A DNA stretch of 64,000 bases from Eucommia ulmoides (Eukaryota > Streptophyta > Magnoliopsida > Garryales > Eucommiaceae). Made by a program: the position numbers and the translations under genes. A model generated the notes under the pieces. It was not told the DNA's origin. It worked only from the letters and a program-made list of their open reading frames with translations, and ran no database searches. Below, piece after piece: positions 22,197-33,350 of the stretch. Position 1 is the first letter of the stretch. Every line of letters starts with the position of its first letter. The stretch is from the NCBI GenBank assembly GCA_016647705.1, contig CM028328.1, positions 9,151,614 to 9,215,613 on the forward strand. The letters run 5' to 3'.

Positions 22197-23723
22197 TGGT
22201 AGGGGGCTATTTATTGCACGCTTACTTACGCTCGCAAGTATACGAGGTCTAAAGTTTTAATATAGTGGATCTTTGAAGATCGGATATCGTTCCCACAGAG
22301 AAAAGTGTGAAATAATTGAATTGAATACCGCAATTGATATAGTCTCGTGTTATCCTGACGACGGAAGACGTGAATTGAAATTAAACTAAGGTAAATTACA
22401 ATTAGTGGGTTAATTCTAATTAGGTTGATTAATTAGGGATTGATTTCGTTCACTTAATACACGTTTGATGTCGTTCGGTTAACAATAACGGAGTTTGGGT
22501 ATCCGACAATCTCGGTTCAAAAACTCCTCCGCCACCTCTTCCGAGTGTAAGACGAGGGAATACGTGACTTCGAGTCGACGTCGAGGTCCTCTTCGATGTC
22601 TTAATGACTCTAGGCCGCGTGAGTCTTGACCCAACGTCATTGATTGCATACTAACTAACGCCCTCCCGGGTCATTAGGTCGTAACGATGTGTTTACCCTA
22701 GTCCGAATCTAGGGTTACCTCTCCCGAGTGTCAAACCCTAGATTCTCAAGTCGAACCCTAATACCGTTACAAGCATATTAAGATCGTCATCAAATGATAA
22801 ACACAATCGGACTTAAAACAACAACCGTTAAAGAAACGTATATTAAACCATACGAGTATTTACACAACTACACCTTTCCCTAACTAATCTCTAAATTACA
22901 CTAACATGTTCTTAGCCAATACAACATAAATCAAGAGGAGATCATCATTACCAACTATAAATATTAAATAAAAAGATGAAAACAAGGGAAGAAAAGCCAA
23001 ATCTCAAAGTGGAGTAGTCCACTTTCGCCAAAGAACGATCCTCCCGAGTTTCCTCTTTTCCGTTGATGAACTTCCCCTTTTGGCTCTTCAAGGATTGGCC
23101 AAGAACACTCTTTACAACTAATCTAATCTACTTCCTAAACTAAACTAATCTAACTAAGGTGGAAGAGAGCTCCCAAGAACAACCGGAGCCTCCTCTCACG
23201 TCTAAGGGGTTCTAAGATGTAAGGGTCTCTTTTTGGTTTGGTGGAGAAAAGGGTTAAAAAGAGGGATTTGGAAAATATCTTCAAAATATCTAAAAATAGA
23301 TATTTTTGTGCAGAGTGTCACCGCCTAAGCGGTAGTTTACCGCTCGGGCGGTTGCTTTAAGTCGGTTAAAGTCTGTCGGTTACTTCGCCTAAGCGGTGGC
23401 TGCTGGCAAGATATTCTATTGTTTTCTCGCCTAAGCGGTGGTTTTCTCGCCTAGGCGGTAGTTGAGCCCTTCAGCACTACAACATTCTGCCTCTTTTCCG
23501 CCTAAGTGGTGGAACTTCCGCTTAGGCGGTGGTCTTCATTCACCGAAACCCTGTTTTGCACATTTTGTTCACCGTTTCTCCACCGTTTTCACTTGTTTCT
23601 CGCCCTTTGACGTCCTTTCACCTGTTCTACACTAAAACACACTAAAACACAATTAAATATAACTAAAATGCTTGAGAACTAACAAATCTGGTTTAGAAAT
23701 AGATAGGGTTTTCACACCTATCA
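22197..23723 (-). repeat. 5' LTR of the Tat/Athila-like element
   Basis: 1527 bp, matching 16195-17741 with scattered substitutions and a roughly 20-bp deletion in the hairpin cluster (23319-23532), where one hairpin unit is missing compared with the left LTR. Confidence 0.85.
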
Positions 23724-25293
23724 GTGGTACCCTTACCCTTGGGGATATATAAGGGCCCTGGCACTGTTAGTCGCTGTAGTTGGCACCAGTCGTACGAGTT
23801 ACGACTGTTAGTCACTGTAGTTGACGCAGTTGTACGGGTTGCAGTACCATCGTAACTCTCAATTGTGAGGTAAACGATCCTATGGCTAGCAGGGAAGTAT
23901 GTTATTTTATATATATACGTGAGTTGATTTGTCAATTTGAAAAACTAGTGTTATGTTGAAAATATTTGATTGAGATTTTGATGTTGACAGTGAGGTGGTG
24001 ACATTTTGTTGAGATTTGGTTATAGCCAGGTGTGGTTACATTTTATATTGGAAAGTGGATTTGGATGAAAAGAATTTGGGAAGTGAATTTTGATAAAACT
24101 TGATCCATGAAATATTTTTTTTTATATACTACGAAGACAGTACACCGATAAATAATAACTCAATTATATGTGTTGGTCCACTACTAATATTAGGCGGAGT
24201 CGGAATGTGGGAGATTATTGGGTTTTCATGGGGAAAGAATAATCTGAATTATCTTTGATGTTGTTGAGTATTTTAGACAATGTATGGATATAATATTTTT
24301 ATATACAGTGATTGTTGATTTTTGTGACGTATTAGATTTTCGTAATTGGGACATATGTATTTTGATACATATTTATACGTGGTTATATGTTTGAGATGTT
24401 TTTTTTATGTGGATTGAGACGTATTTGAGACACTTGGCCTTGCTAGAGACTTAATTAAATGCGAAGGCATGAAGAGAATTTTTATAAATGACCCGTTTGA
24501 CGTATTTGATACGTATTAATGTGGTTTGGTGATGTTTATGTATTTTGCGAGATATTTATATGATTTGACGTGATTAAAATGTCTTTATGTGAATTTGACG
24601 TATTGTGAAAATTTATTAGTTGACGTTGGATTATGGTGATATTTATAAAACGTTTACGAGATTGTTGAAAAAATTTTGATGTGAATATTGAGATTGATGA
24701 TTTTTGGTCTCATGGGCCAGTTCACGTAGAATTGGACTATCTGTTGCGTATGATATGTGGCTGCGAACTTGTTGGTTGGAAATGTTGGATAGAAAAATTG
24801 TTACGAATGAGTTGACTGGAAATGTTAGATAAAATGGATAAATGTTGGTTATGAAAAAGTTATTGTCGAAATGAGATAGACCCAATCCACTGAGACTACC
24901 GTGATATTTTACGGATTTATTGTATTTATTGTTATTGATTGTTTATTTTTATCAGAGTAGCGCAGTGGAAGCGGTTAGGAACATGAGATTCTTTGACAGT
25001 TGGTTGTCTGTGCTAGGTGTTACCGACCAAAGTGCACCCTATTTGTCGGTTATTGGATAAAATGTTGGCCACTGCGAATGAAAATGTTGCGATGTTGGAA
25101 CAGAAATTGATGGTTATGAATTAAGGGTGATTTTCGGTTATGGGACCCTACATAGAAACCATTGTTTTAGAATTAAGTGTGACTAACGTGACCATGCGGT
25201 GCGAATTTGATGTACTATTGTTTTAACCGGAATTTTAATTCCTATTGTTTTGACGAAAATTTCGGGACAAAATTTCTTTTAGGGGGGAAGAGT
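23724..25293 (+). other. Internal DNA of the Tekay-like derivative, right part
   Basis: Resumes the macro-repeat cut at 16194. 23751-23850 has two copies of 'ctgttagtc(g/a)ctgtagttg...cgta.gagtt'. The last 40 bases have the chromovirus-type 'gacgaaaatttcgggacaaaatttc' end followed by the polypurine tract AGGGGGGAAGAGT (25281-25293). No coding sequence. Confidence 0.6.
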
Positions 25294-27238
25294 TGTAAGA
25301 CCCCGATCCTTATTTAAAACACATTTTCGTACATTTAAGAAAAATACGGGGGTATTGTGTGTCATTTATTGTTTAATTTAAAATGTTGAGAGGTTAATTC
25401 GTAAATTTTCAAACACATTAAAATGTGAGTTGGGTTTAACTAATATCCTAACTAAAATTATAGGGGAGGATTGTGCAAATAAAATATTTAATATATATTA
25501 TATATATAGAGAGAGAGAGTTGATGAAATTGTGGGGAAGATGGGATGGCCACTTGATCGGCCATTGGATCACGCACACATATACACATATATACATATGT
25601 ATACATATATATCCATACACCTCGGGAAAGAGAAAGAAAAACCGACGAGAGAGAGAAAAAAAGAGAGAGAATCGGAGGTGGGTTCGCCGGTGAGTGTCGG
25701 TGATCGGTGATCGTTGCGGTCGTCGACGGGGCGTGTGGCGTCATTAAATTTAGAGAGAGAGAAGGCGGTTAGCTCCGGTGGGTGTGGGATCGCCGCTCGT
25801 CCGGTGGCGACGGTGATCGAGCATGTGTGTTTCGTGTGCGTGTGCTCTGTTTTATGTTTTGCGTTAACAGTATGCGTGTGTGTTTTCTGTATGTTTGGCG
25901 TGTGTGTGTGGTAAGAGAGATGTTGGTTGTGTGGGTGTCGCCGGAGTTCGACGGCGGTAAGTTAGAGAGAGCGAGCAGTAGGTGTGGGTGTATTTTGCGT
26001 CTGCTGTATGTGTGTGTTCAACAGTTGCGGTGTGGGTGTGTCTATCAGTCGTCCGGTGGTCAGTGTTTCGTGTGGTGTGTGTGTGTATTCTGAGTGGTGA
26101 CGAAGGTGGTGGTTCGGTCTGCGACGGTGCTCTGGCGTGGGAGGAGGTGTCATCCGTCGGCGATGCTTTCTGCTCGTCGTTAACCCCGATTATGTGGGCT
26201 TTGATCGTTGAGGAGGTCGGCGATGAAAGCTGCCGGAGTTGGTAAGGTGAGAGAGGAGGTCGGCGGCTAAACCAAGAGCGCAAACAGGAAGCAGGAACAG
26301 AAAAAGAAAAAGGAAGAAAGAAGAAGAAAAAGAAAAAAAGAGAAATTACACGAACCACCCCAATAAAACTTAAAACTCATCTCGCGGACTGGTGGAAAAT
26401 CCGGGAAAGGTAGAATTCTTGACTCTTTTCATATATGCATTTAATTGTCGTATTTTGTTGAATTTTACCTGTTGAAATTATATGAAATATGTGGGACGAT
26501 GCGGAATTTACGTGACGAGCAAGTTTACGTGGTTTTTGTGTTAAATTTGGACGATGCGGAATTTATGTGATGAGCATGCTTACGTAGTTTGTGTTATATA
26601 AATTAAATGCACGTATTAGAGGGGTTGGAGTTCTACTGAGTGTTAACTCACAACCCCACAGTGTTTAATTGCAGGGTCGGCTGAGACAAAACTGGAGAAG
26701 AAATTTCATGGATGTATTAATTGTAAATATTGTAATAATAATTATTATTATTATTGTAATCGGAAGAAACGGTAATATTAATTATCGTAGTTGTCGTAGA
26801 ATATTTCTCCAAATTTTAATGTATTGAAATTTCGGTAAATATAATTAGTTTGGAAAAACGTTGGATATTCAATTATAAATTATGAGAGAGATCTTCAAAT
26901 ATATTGGAGTTTATTGGGAAGTCGAGGGAGTTGGATTATAGGGATTTAAATTACAAACCTGAGACTTTTAAATTGGTCGCCGTTGTGCAGGAAATGAGTG
27001 GATTAAATATAAAATAGATTAATGATATTAATTGGTGATATATAAATCGTGATTATTATATGAAATGCATTCCCGTCATAAAATCGGCAATTAGAATTAT
27101 CGCTATGATTTATAAAAACTTACTGAATTTTGTAGTGTCAAAGAAGTTGACTAGTCGGATAGTTGCTTCTAGGCTTAGGATTTTCTCTATAGGAGAAACC
27201 TTAGTCTCGGCCCTGGGAAACCAGGACGGGGCATCACA
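25294..27238 (+). repeat. 3' LTR of the Tekay-like derivative
   Basis: 1945 bp, match to 12541-14507. Open frames in the GT-rich and poly-A/T parts (for example 25864-26358) are composition artefacts also present in the other LTR. Confidence 0.9.
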
Positions 27239-27243
27239 CGTGT

Positions 27244-28053
27244 TACAATCAGGGAAAACCACGAGAGCATGTATACCTGAGGAAGACAATCCATGAGTGA
27301 CCAAATTTGAACTAGAAAAGAAAGGTTGGTTGGCAGTGGGGGAGGAACAGACTGGCAGTCTTAAAGTGGGTGAAGATGGAACAATGAAATGAGGAGTCCA
27401 TTTATTAATAGTAGCATCTGGGACTCGAGTAGCATTGTAGTGTATGGTTTTCAATGGAAACTCATGCTCTACAAACTCCACATTTCTGGAGATAAAAAAT
27501 TTCGAGGTGATTGGATCATAACATTTATACGCACTTTGATTGAGAGAATACACAAGAAGCACACATGGAACAGAACGAGATTTTAGTTTATGTTGTGCAT
27601 ATGGTCTCAACCAAGGATACACAAACAACCAAAAACACGAAGTTTGTTATATTTTGGAAGATATCCAAAGATTCGAAGATATTTCCATATTCAATAAAGG
27701 GGTGGACATTTTGTTTATCAGATATGTGGCAGTTTGGAATGCATATGTCCAAAAAGATAATAAAAGATTTGCAATATAAGAAGGGTGATACTTGTTTCAA
27801 CAATATGTCTATGTCGTCTTTCAACTACGCCATTGTGCTCAAAAGTGTGAGGAGGGGTTAAAAAGTGTGTGATTCCATTAAAGGCAAAGAATTCTTTTAA
27901 ATGAACAAATTCATCACCATTGTTAAAATAGAAGGAAAAAATGGTATGGTTAATTTTTTTTTCCACAAGGGCCTTAAATTTTGGAAAGATATGAGAGACC
28001 TCAGATTTCCGTTTCATATAATAGAACCAGACATATTTTGTATAGTGATTCAC
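27244..28053 (-). pseudogene. copia polyprotein: integrase, degraded
   Basis: 28053-27718 is the integrase core (YTKYVWFYYMKRKSEV, then HNGVVERRHRHIVE holding the catalytic Glu). Where the second catalytic Asp is normally found in this family the sequence reads YFNNGDEF, with Asn. 27628-27300 is the conserved region after the core (YPWLRPY, VLLVYSLNQSAYKCYDP, RNVEFVEHEFP), in another frame. The Tekay-like element interrupts it at 27243. The first metal-binding Asp cannot be recognised. Confidence 0.8.
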
Positions 28054-28413
28054 AAAAATGAGATAATAGTTAAAGCCATAAATAGAATCGATAAAAAAAT
28101 GTCCTCACACATCTGAATAAATGAATTCCAGAGGTCGCGTCGATGTTATTGAAGAAACTTGAAAGGGAGTCTTGTGCATTTTATTTCATTTACAGGAATT
28201 ACAAAAATATAAAAAAAAAAATAAAAAAAAAAAATTGAAGTGTTTGATGGAATAGATATGCCAAGTAAATGTAAAGTGCGATGCAAAATAAGAGAAGGAT
28301 GATGGCCAAGAAGATAATGCTATTGTAAAACAGTAGAGAGTTCGATGGAGTTGATAGTGGATGCAGTGGTAGTAGAGGATGCTTGCGGTAATGGCCACTC
28401 ATAAACACCGTCC

Positions 28414-28734
28414 TTAGGTTTCCCTTTTACCAGAGGCTCCCTCCATGCTGTAATCCTTCATAATAAAAGAAAAATGTGAGAATTCAACAGTAAAATTATT
28501 TGTAGAGTATAACTGATAAACAGAAACAAAATTCTTCTGCATTCTAGGGATGCAAAGAACATTGTTAAGATATAAAGGTCTATAACAAAAAGGTAGAGAG
28601 GTAGAACCAGAGTGTGTCACTACCAAATTTTCATCATCACCCAGCATCACATTTTCACCACCATCATAGTCAAAATGAAGAGAAAGATTTTGAAGATTCA
28701 CAGTTACATGATGAGACGCACACGAGTCGACCAA
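28414..28734 (-). pseudogene. copia polyprotein: protease and gag-pre-integrase part
   Basis: Starts with the aspartic protease signature in altered form, VDSCASHHVT: catalytic Asp present, the following Gly replaced by Cys. It goes on to a copia-type segment ending LYLNNVLCIPRMQKNFVSV. A frameshifted gap (28054-28413, AT-rich with poly-A) separates it from the integrase. Confidence 0.75.
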
Positions 28735-28822
28735 GCAATTGGAATTATTGTTGGTGGCGGTTGAGCAAAATTGGCTCTTGGTGGAGCTCTTATGTTGGTG
28801 GTAGGGGAGAAACCCAAGCCAT

Positions 28823-29833
28823 TCATGGGGACGGCTTAGACCGAGGAAACAACTTGCAGCACTGTTTTACTGTGTGTCCAGGTTTGTCGCAATATTGGAA
28901 AATTACACCGGAGCCAACTTTCTGATTATATGTCGAGCCTGAGTGAAAGTGCCACGGATTTGAGAAAGTTTGAAGTTGGGAGGATGATTGACGATTTGTG
29001 CGATTGGTTCGATTTTGAGATCTACCATTGCGAGAAGTATAGTTTGTCGTAATTGGAATGGAAATAGAATAAATGTCCTGAATCATAGTACTCTCATGAT
29101 CACAAAGCTTTTCATGGAGTTCATCAACTGAGAAAAGAGTTTCTCGAGTGCGTATTGCAGCTGATATCATCTTATATTCAGAGTGAAGGCCATTAAAAAC
29201 ATGGATAGTAACATCATCTATGGTAAAATTTGCACTGGACGCATTCAGAGTTGTGACAAGCTACTTCACATGTTGAAGATATGCAACCATGGGTTTGGTG
29301 CCTTTGTGGGCTTGTGCAAGAGATTCCTTGAGAGTAAGGAGACGATCTCGTGATGGTCGGGCATACAGATTGTGGAGGGTAGTCCACACGACATAGGAAG
29401 TTGTATTGGATAACACATGGGATACCACCTTTTCGGTGAGAAAGGCGACGAGTGCACTGCGAAGTAATTGATCTTGTTGTACCTAACAGAAAGAACTTAA
29501 TTGCATTTCCGTAGGCGGAGCAACAACATACGAAGTGAAATTGTATCCAATCAGGATAGATCGCCATTGAGAGTACCAAAATTGGTAGTTGGAGGATGAG
29601 AGTTTTATAGAAGCTTGAGCATTGGTGTTAATGAAGATAAGTTGCTTGTCATTTTTTGGTATAATGGTGTTTGTGATTGGCATAGATGATATGGCCGTAG
29701 AGTGGGTGCTTGGGATGGAAGGTAGGCATGGAAGGGTGGGGATAAGGGAAGGCGTGGTGGAGAACGGTGGCAACGGAATAGCTGCCGACAGAGCTGTTGG
29801 TGCAGTTGCTGGTGGGGTGGTTAAATGCTCCAT
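28823..29833 (-). pseudogene. copia gag, degraded
   Basis: 29833-29483 encodes a Pro/Thr-rich N-terminus and the gag motif LSSSNYQFWYSQWRSILIGY. 29457-29214 continues in other frames. 29170-28823 holds the C-terminal part with a damaged zinc knuckle (YCDKPGHTVKQCC, first Cys absent). Frame breaks lie near 29485 and 29200. Confidence 0.8.
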
Positions 29834-30494
29834 AGGCGATGGTCAAAACAGTCGAAATAGAGGCTGGAAGGCAGTGTTTAAGAGAGAGCAGTGCTACAAT
29901 GAATGGGCTTGGTAAATGGGCTTAAAAAAAATATCACGTAGGCTTTTGGGCTGGACGGATTTATGAACCACCTTCTCTTCAAAGACAGTTTGTCGTGAAA
30001 AGGAATTGCACCCGTCGAGATATGGGTTTTTGCACTGCTATGGTTCTCTATCAATTCAAACCTTCCACATAGACTCATCAATGTAGGGCTCCACGACAAA
30101 AAAAAGAAAAAAAGAAAAAAAAAAAAAAGGGTGGAAATCGGAGGGTGGTATTGGATGCAGAATTAGGGTTTTTTGAAGGCTTCTGTTGAGCTTTCAACAA
30201 CTCTGATTTGTAGTGTTCAACTCTGCAAATCCAGTGGGCAGCAAGGCAAAGATACTATGAGCCTCTTGTAGCTCGAGGACCAATTCCGATCGAATGGGAT
30301 GGCCGGTGAATCGTTAATGGCATTGTCTTCGGTCACGGAGGAGAAGTTCTTCCTTACAGTGAAGTGGAGCAGCAAAGAAAAGGCAGGGGCTGTTGTGGAG
30401 AAGAAGGCTTCAGATTGAGAGGCTATGGACAAAAAAAAAAAATTGGGTTGCCACCGAAATTAGGGTTGCCGTCTGGCTTAAATTTTGATTACCA
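29834..30494 (-). other. 5' leader of the copia element, with degenerate primer site
   Basis: Non-coding leader between LTR and gag. The bases next to the LTR read TGGTAATCAAAATT on the minus strand, a decayed TGGTATCAGAGC primer site. A poly-A/G run is at 30100-30130. Confidence 0.6.
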
Positions 30495-30666
30495 TAAAGG
30501 AGAAGGTAATTCACACACTTTATTCATAAAATAGATTTGATATATATACAAGAGGTTTTGGGGAAGACCTAGACAAGAATAAGGAAACTATCAAAAATAC
30601 AATTCCCAATCAAATCCTAATCAAAAGTAATTACACCCAAATTAATGGAGATCAAGTTTCCTTATA
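30495..30666 (-). repeat. 5' LTR of the copia element
   Basis: 172 bp, matching the left LTR. The right edge abuts the CTAGG target duplication at 30667-30671. Confidence 0.85.
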
Positions 30667-30667
30667 C

Positions 30668-30832
30668 TAGGGATGAAAAAACAACGAAACGACGAAACGA
30701 CGGGTAACCGAGAGAAACCGAATCGAATGGTTCGGGTTGAAACCGACTAAATGGGTTTGGTTTTAAATTTAGCAACCGAAAATATTTTGGTTTTGATTTT
30801 GGGATAGTAACCGCGTAACCGAACCACGAGCC

Positions 30833-30876
<44 letters not shown>

Positions 30877-31309
30877 TTATGCAATTGGTTTTGCGGGATT
30901 AAAAATTAATGTTTGAGAATGATTAGGAAATTGTTTATATTATTTGTAACTATTATCTATAATTTCATTGTAGTATTTTATTTACCATTAGGAATGTTTA
31001 CAATTAATAGTTTTGTGGTTTGGTTTGGTTTTTGGAATTTATATTTTATATTTTAGTTATGTTTTTGTTCATATATAAGAAATAATGATCCACAATTTTG
31101 GTTTTGGTTTGTTTTTTTATAAAATTTAAAAATCTTAAACGATTTCACGGTTTTGGTTTTAGTTTTGGTTAAAATTAAATGGTCTAGTTTTAAAACCGTT
31201 TAAAAAAAAATTAACAGTTTTGGTTTTGGTTTTCGTGTTATATATGTTAAACGGTTTTGGTTTTGACTTTGTATGGAACCAAACCGAACCCGGACTATTG
31301 ACATCCCTA
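30668..31309. mobile_element. hAT element (oldest layer of the stack)
   Basis: Right end ...CATCCCTA at 31309 and left end TAGGGATG at 30668 (its first four bases also copied at 9230-9233 by the copia insertion). The 8-bp target duplication ATTGGTTC is exact: 9222-9229 and 31310-31317. The inside is 'aaccgaa/ggttttggtttt' rich with an (AT)n microsatellite at 30835-30874. No transposase. Confidence 0.88.
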
Positions 31310-31317
31310 ATTGGTTC

Positions 31318-32132
31318 TTAAAGTTCGATGATGGTGTCAAAATTGATTCTTGAAGTTGTAATTTTTTTATGGTTATTTTCAAGCAGTTTATGTGTACTTC
31401 GATTAATTATCTTTTCAGAAAGTGCGTTTCTCCACATCGGCTTAATACATTTAGAATTAAATTAAAAATTTAATTTCTGGAATGCTGTTAGGAAAGTTGA
31501 ATCTTAATTGAAAAAAAATTATAATATGTTCCAATGTTACAGAGAAATGGAAGTACAGTTAATTTGTACTTGATATTTGCAATCCTTCGTTCCTAGGATG
31601 TCTAGACAAAATTTTAACACAGGGAGAGAATCTCGGTTAAGAGCCTCTGGCTTGAGAGTAAGTATCTTTGAAGAGAAAAATATGAAACTAGTTATGAATC
31701 CAAAATTGTTTGTACCTTGCCTCACGCTAACCTAAGTTTATATTGTCTTTCATATGGTGGGAATGATGAGAGAGAGAGAAACTACATTCGTGATTCCATT
31801 ACTAGCGTAATTATGATCATGTTATTCCCACGTCCCTTTATCATACGAATATTCTCTAGTGATATAAGCGTGACTCTCTTCCTCGAACTTCTCGCCCGAC
31901 TCTTCCCTTAGACCCAACACGTGAGTAGGTTTTGGGTTTTGGGTACTTTGCGAGTTTCCTCTGAGCATTCTGCTTTCTCTCGGAGCTCAAGCCCACCAAT
32001 GATGGCGGATCTAGGCCTTTCTAGCCTAATGAAGTCCCAGGCCCATTCTAGGATGTTTGGGTTCTCTCGTTGTATGATCCATGGCTAAATCAACTATAAT
32101 TAGTAGCCCCCACTCCCAGGCCAGGATTTCAT
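31318..32132. other. Intergenic region, nothing assignable
   Basis: No coding sequence or complete repeat recognised. 31920-32060 ('gggttttgggtactttgcgag...', 'agcccaccaatgatggcgg') has the look of transposon-derived DNA but no ends can be set. Confidence 0.4.
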
Positions 32133-32652
32133 TGTTAGGAAATCTCATTTCCTAATCTATATTAGGTAATATATTATTAATTCAATTATATTAGCTAGTT
32201 AATTTAATGGGTTAAAATTAAGTGATCTAATTAATTTGGTTAAACCCGTAGACTACTCAAAATAATGTGGGTTGAATATGTAGATACTAGTTTTCTATTG
32301 AGGTGATTAGGAGATTATGAAAATCTTAATCACACGATATATAAAAAAAAGTAAGGGTTATGATCTCCAACACTCCAAATCGAAAACGGCTTCCCTTCTC
32401 CCCATTTGGAAGAGAGACGAAGGTCCCATTGAGGAAATAAAGAGATTTCGTTGAGGAAGACCACATACCCACCCCAATTCGTGCCCCCGATTCGCATCCT
32501 GTTGTAGATCGATTGTCACAGTATTTCCACAATAGTTGGCAATCATTTGTAACGGATCCAAGTAAGCGATTTATGTGTTTATGAACTTTTGGTGATTTGA
32601 CATGTTGCTATAGGGTTTATAGATTCAGATCTATCGGGATTAAACTCCAACA
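32133..32652. mobile_element. Solo LTR with TTCAT target duplication
   Basis: Starts TGTTAGGAAATC and ends CTCCAACA, giving TG...CA ends over 520 bp. It is flanked by exact TTCAT repeats at 32128-32132 and 32653-32657. No partner LTR or PBS inside the window, so it is best read as a solo LTR left by recombination. TGTTAGGAA-type starts are frequent in copia LTRs; the lineage is not certain. Confidence 0.8.
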
Positions 32653-32657
32653 TTCAT

Positions 32658-33345
32658 GACCAGAAAGTCTTCCAACACAAGGCATTCAAAGGTGACACTT
32701 ATTCTCAGCCTTATATCACTAACGATTGGCCATCCCTCATGCTTTAATTTTTTATTTTTTTTTCCAAATTCCCAAAATTCCCACCTCCAGAGATGAGTCA
32801 TCTTATTTGTAAATTAACTCTACTTCTCATAAGGCAAATGGCTAAACCAAAGATGAGGGTTTTAGGTCCTCCAACACCATCCACCTTGGCAAAAGGCACA
32901 TACACTAGGCAACAAGGGGGTGAAAACCCCGAAGGTCCACCTCCACCGGTCACTCCTCAATCGGCGACTCCAACACATGGGAGTTAAGGAATACTGGATT
33001 TACCCTGGATTCCACCGTGTGCAGTGATTCTTCCAACGCACTGAACTTCTATCAATTGGTTCTCATGCCCCGCGACATGGAGTCCATGAGAAGGGTTGAT
33101 GCCCACGTGGTGAACGGATTTGCAATCTCCCACACTGTGCAGCTTCTTCATGAGGTGGCATTTTTATGCTTACGGGGCGACAAGAAGTTGAGCTAAGGAG
33201 ACAAGCAGAAGCCCACGCAAGTGAGATGGAGACGCAAATTGTGCCTGAGGCCGAATGCTTGCTCGGATGCACCACCCATTCTAATCTGTAAGTACTTTCG
33301 CATAAAGAAATCTGGGAATTCAACTTCTATTAGAAAATCTTCTTG
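32658..33345. other. Intergenic region before the young Ty3/gypsy element
   Basis: No gene recognised. 32793-32987 (+) is a 64-codon open frame with a Pro-rich end, without similarity I know. 33171-33290 (+) reads QEVELRRQAEAHASEMETQ-like, possibly a fragment of a coiled-coil transposon protein. Both too weak to call. Confidence 0.3.
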
Positions 33346-33350
33346 AATTC

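Larger units (their letters stand above)
16195..23723 (-). mobile_element. Tat/Athila-like Ty3/gypsy element, non-autonomous
   Basis: Two LTRs of about 1.54 kb (16195-17741, 22197-23723) in direct orientation. On the minus strand they begin TGATAGGTGTGAAAACCC and end CCCCCTACCA. A minus-strand PBS TGGCGCCGTTGCC is next to the right LTR (22178-22190) and a purine tract (AGTTTGAGGGTAT) next to the left LTR, fixing the minus orientation. The 4.46-kb inside encodes one gag-like protein (20472-19345) and no recognisable protease, RT or integrase. The flanking pentamers ATTGT and GTGGT match only 3 of 5, so no clean target duplication is seen. Confidence 0.85.
12541..27238 (+). mobile_element. Tekay/Del-like Ty3/gypsy derivative without gag-pol (LARD type)
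   Basis: Two long LTRs (12541-14507 and 25294-27238), beginning TGTAAGACCCCG and ending in CACA, with exact CGTGT duplications at 12536-12540 and 27239-27243. A PBS follows the left LTR and a purine tract precedes the right one. LTR start, LTR size and PPT style are those of the Tekay/Del chromovirus lineage. The internal DNA, after subtracting the nested Tat-like element, is about 3.26 kb and encodes no gag, protease, RT or integrase. It is therefore a non-autonomous derivative that must have relied on enzymes in trans. It interrupts the copia pol between RT and integrase. Confidence 0.9.
9234..30666 (-). mobile_element. Ty1/copia LTR retrotransposon (Ale-like), split by nested insertions
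   Basis: Short LTRs (172 bp right; 222 bp left once its insertions are removed) enclose gag, protease, integrase, RT and RNase H remnants in copia order on the minus strand. It is flanked by CTAGG at 9229-9233 and 30667-30671. The RT half lies left of the 14.7-kb insertion (12541-27238), gag-PR-IN right of it. Without nested insertions it would be about 5.4 kb, normal for copia. The short LTRs suggest the Ale lineage; this is inference. Every domain shows lesions, so it is inactive. Confidence 0.9.
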
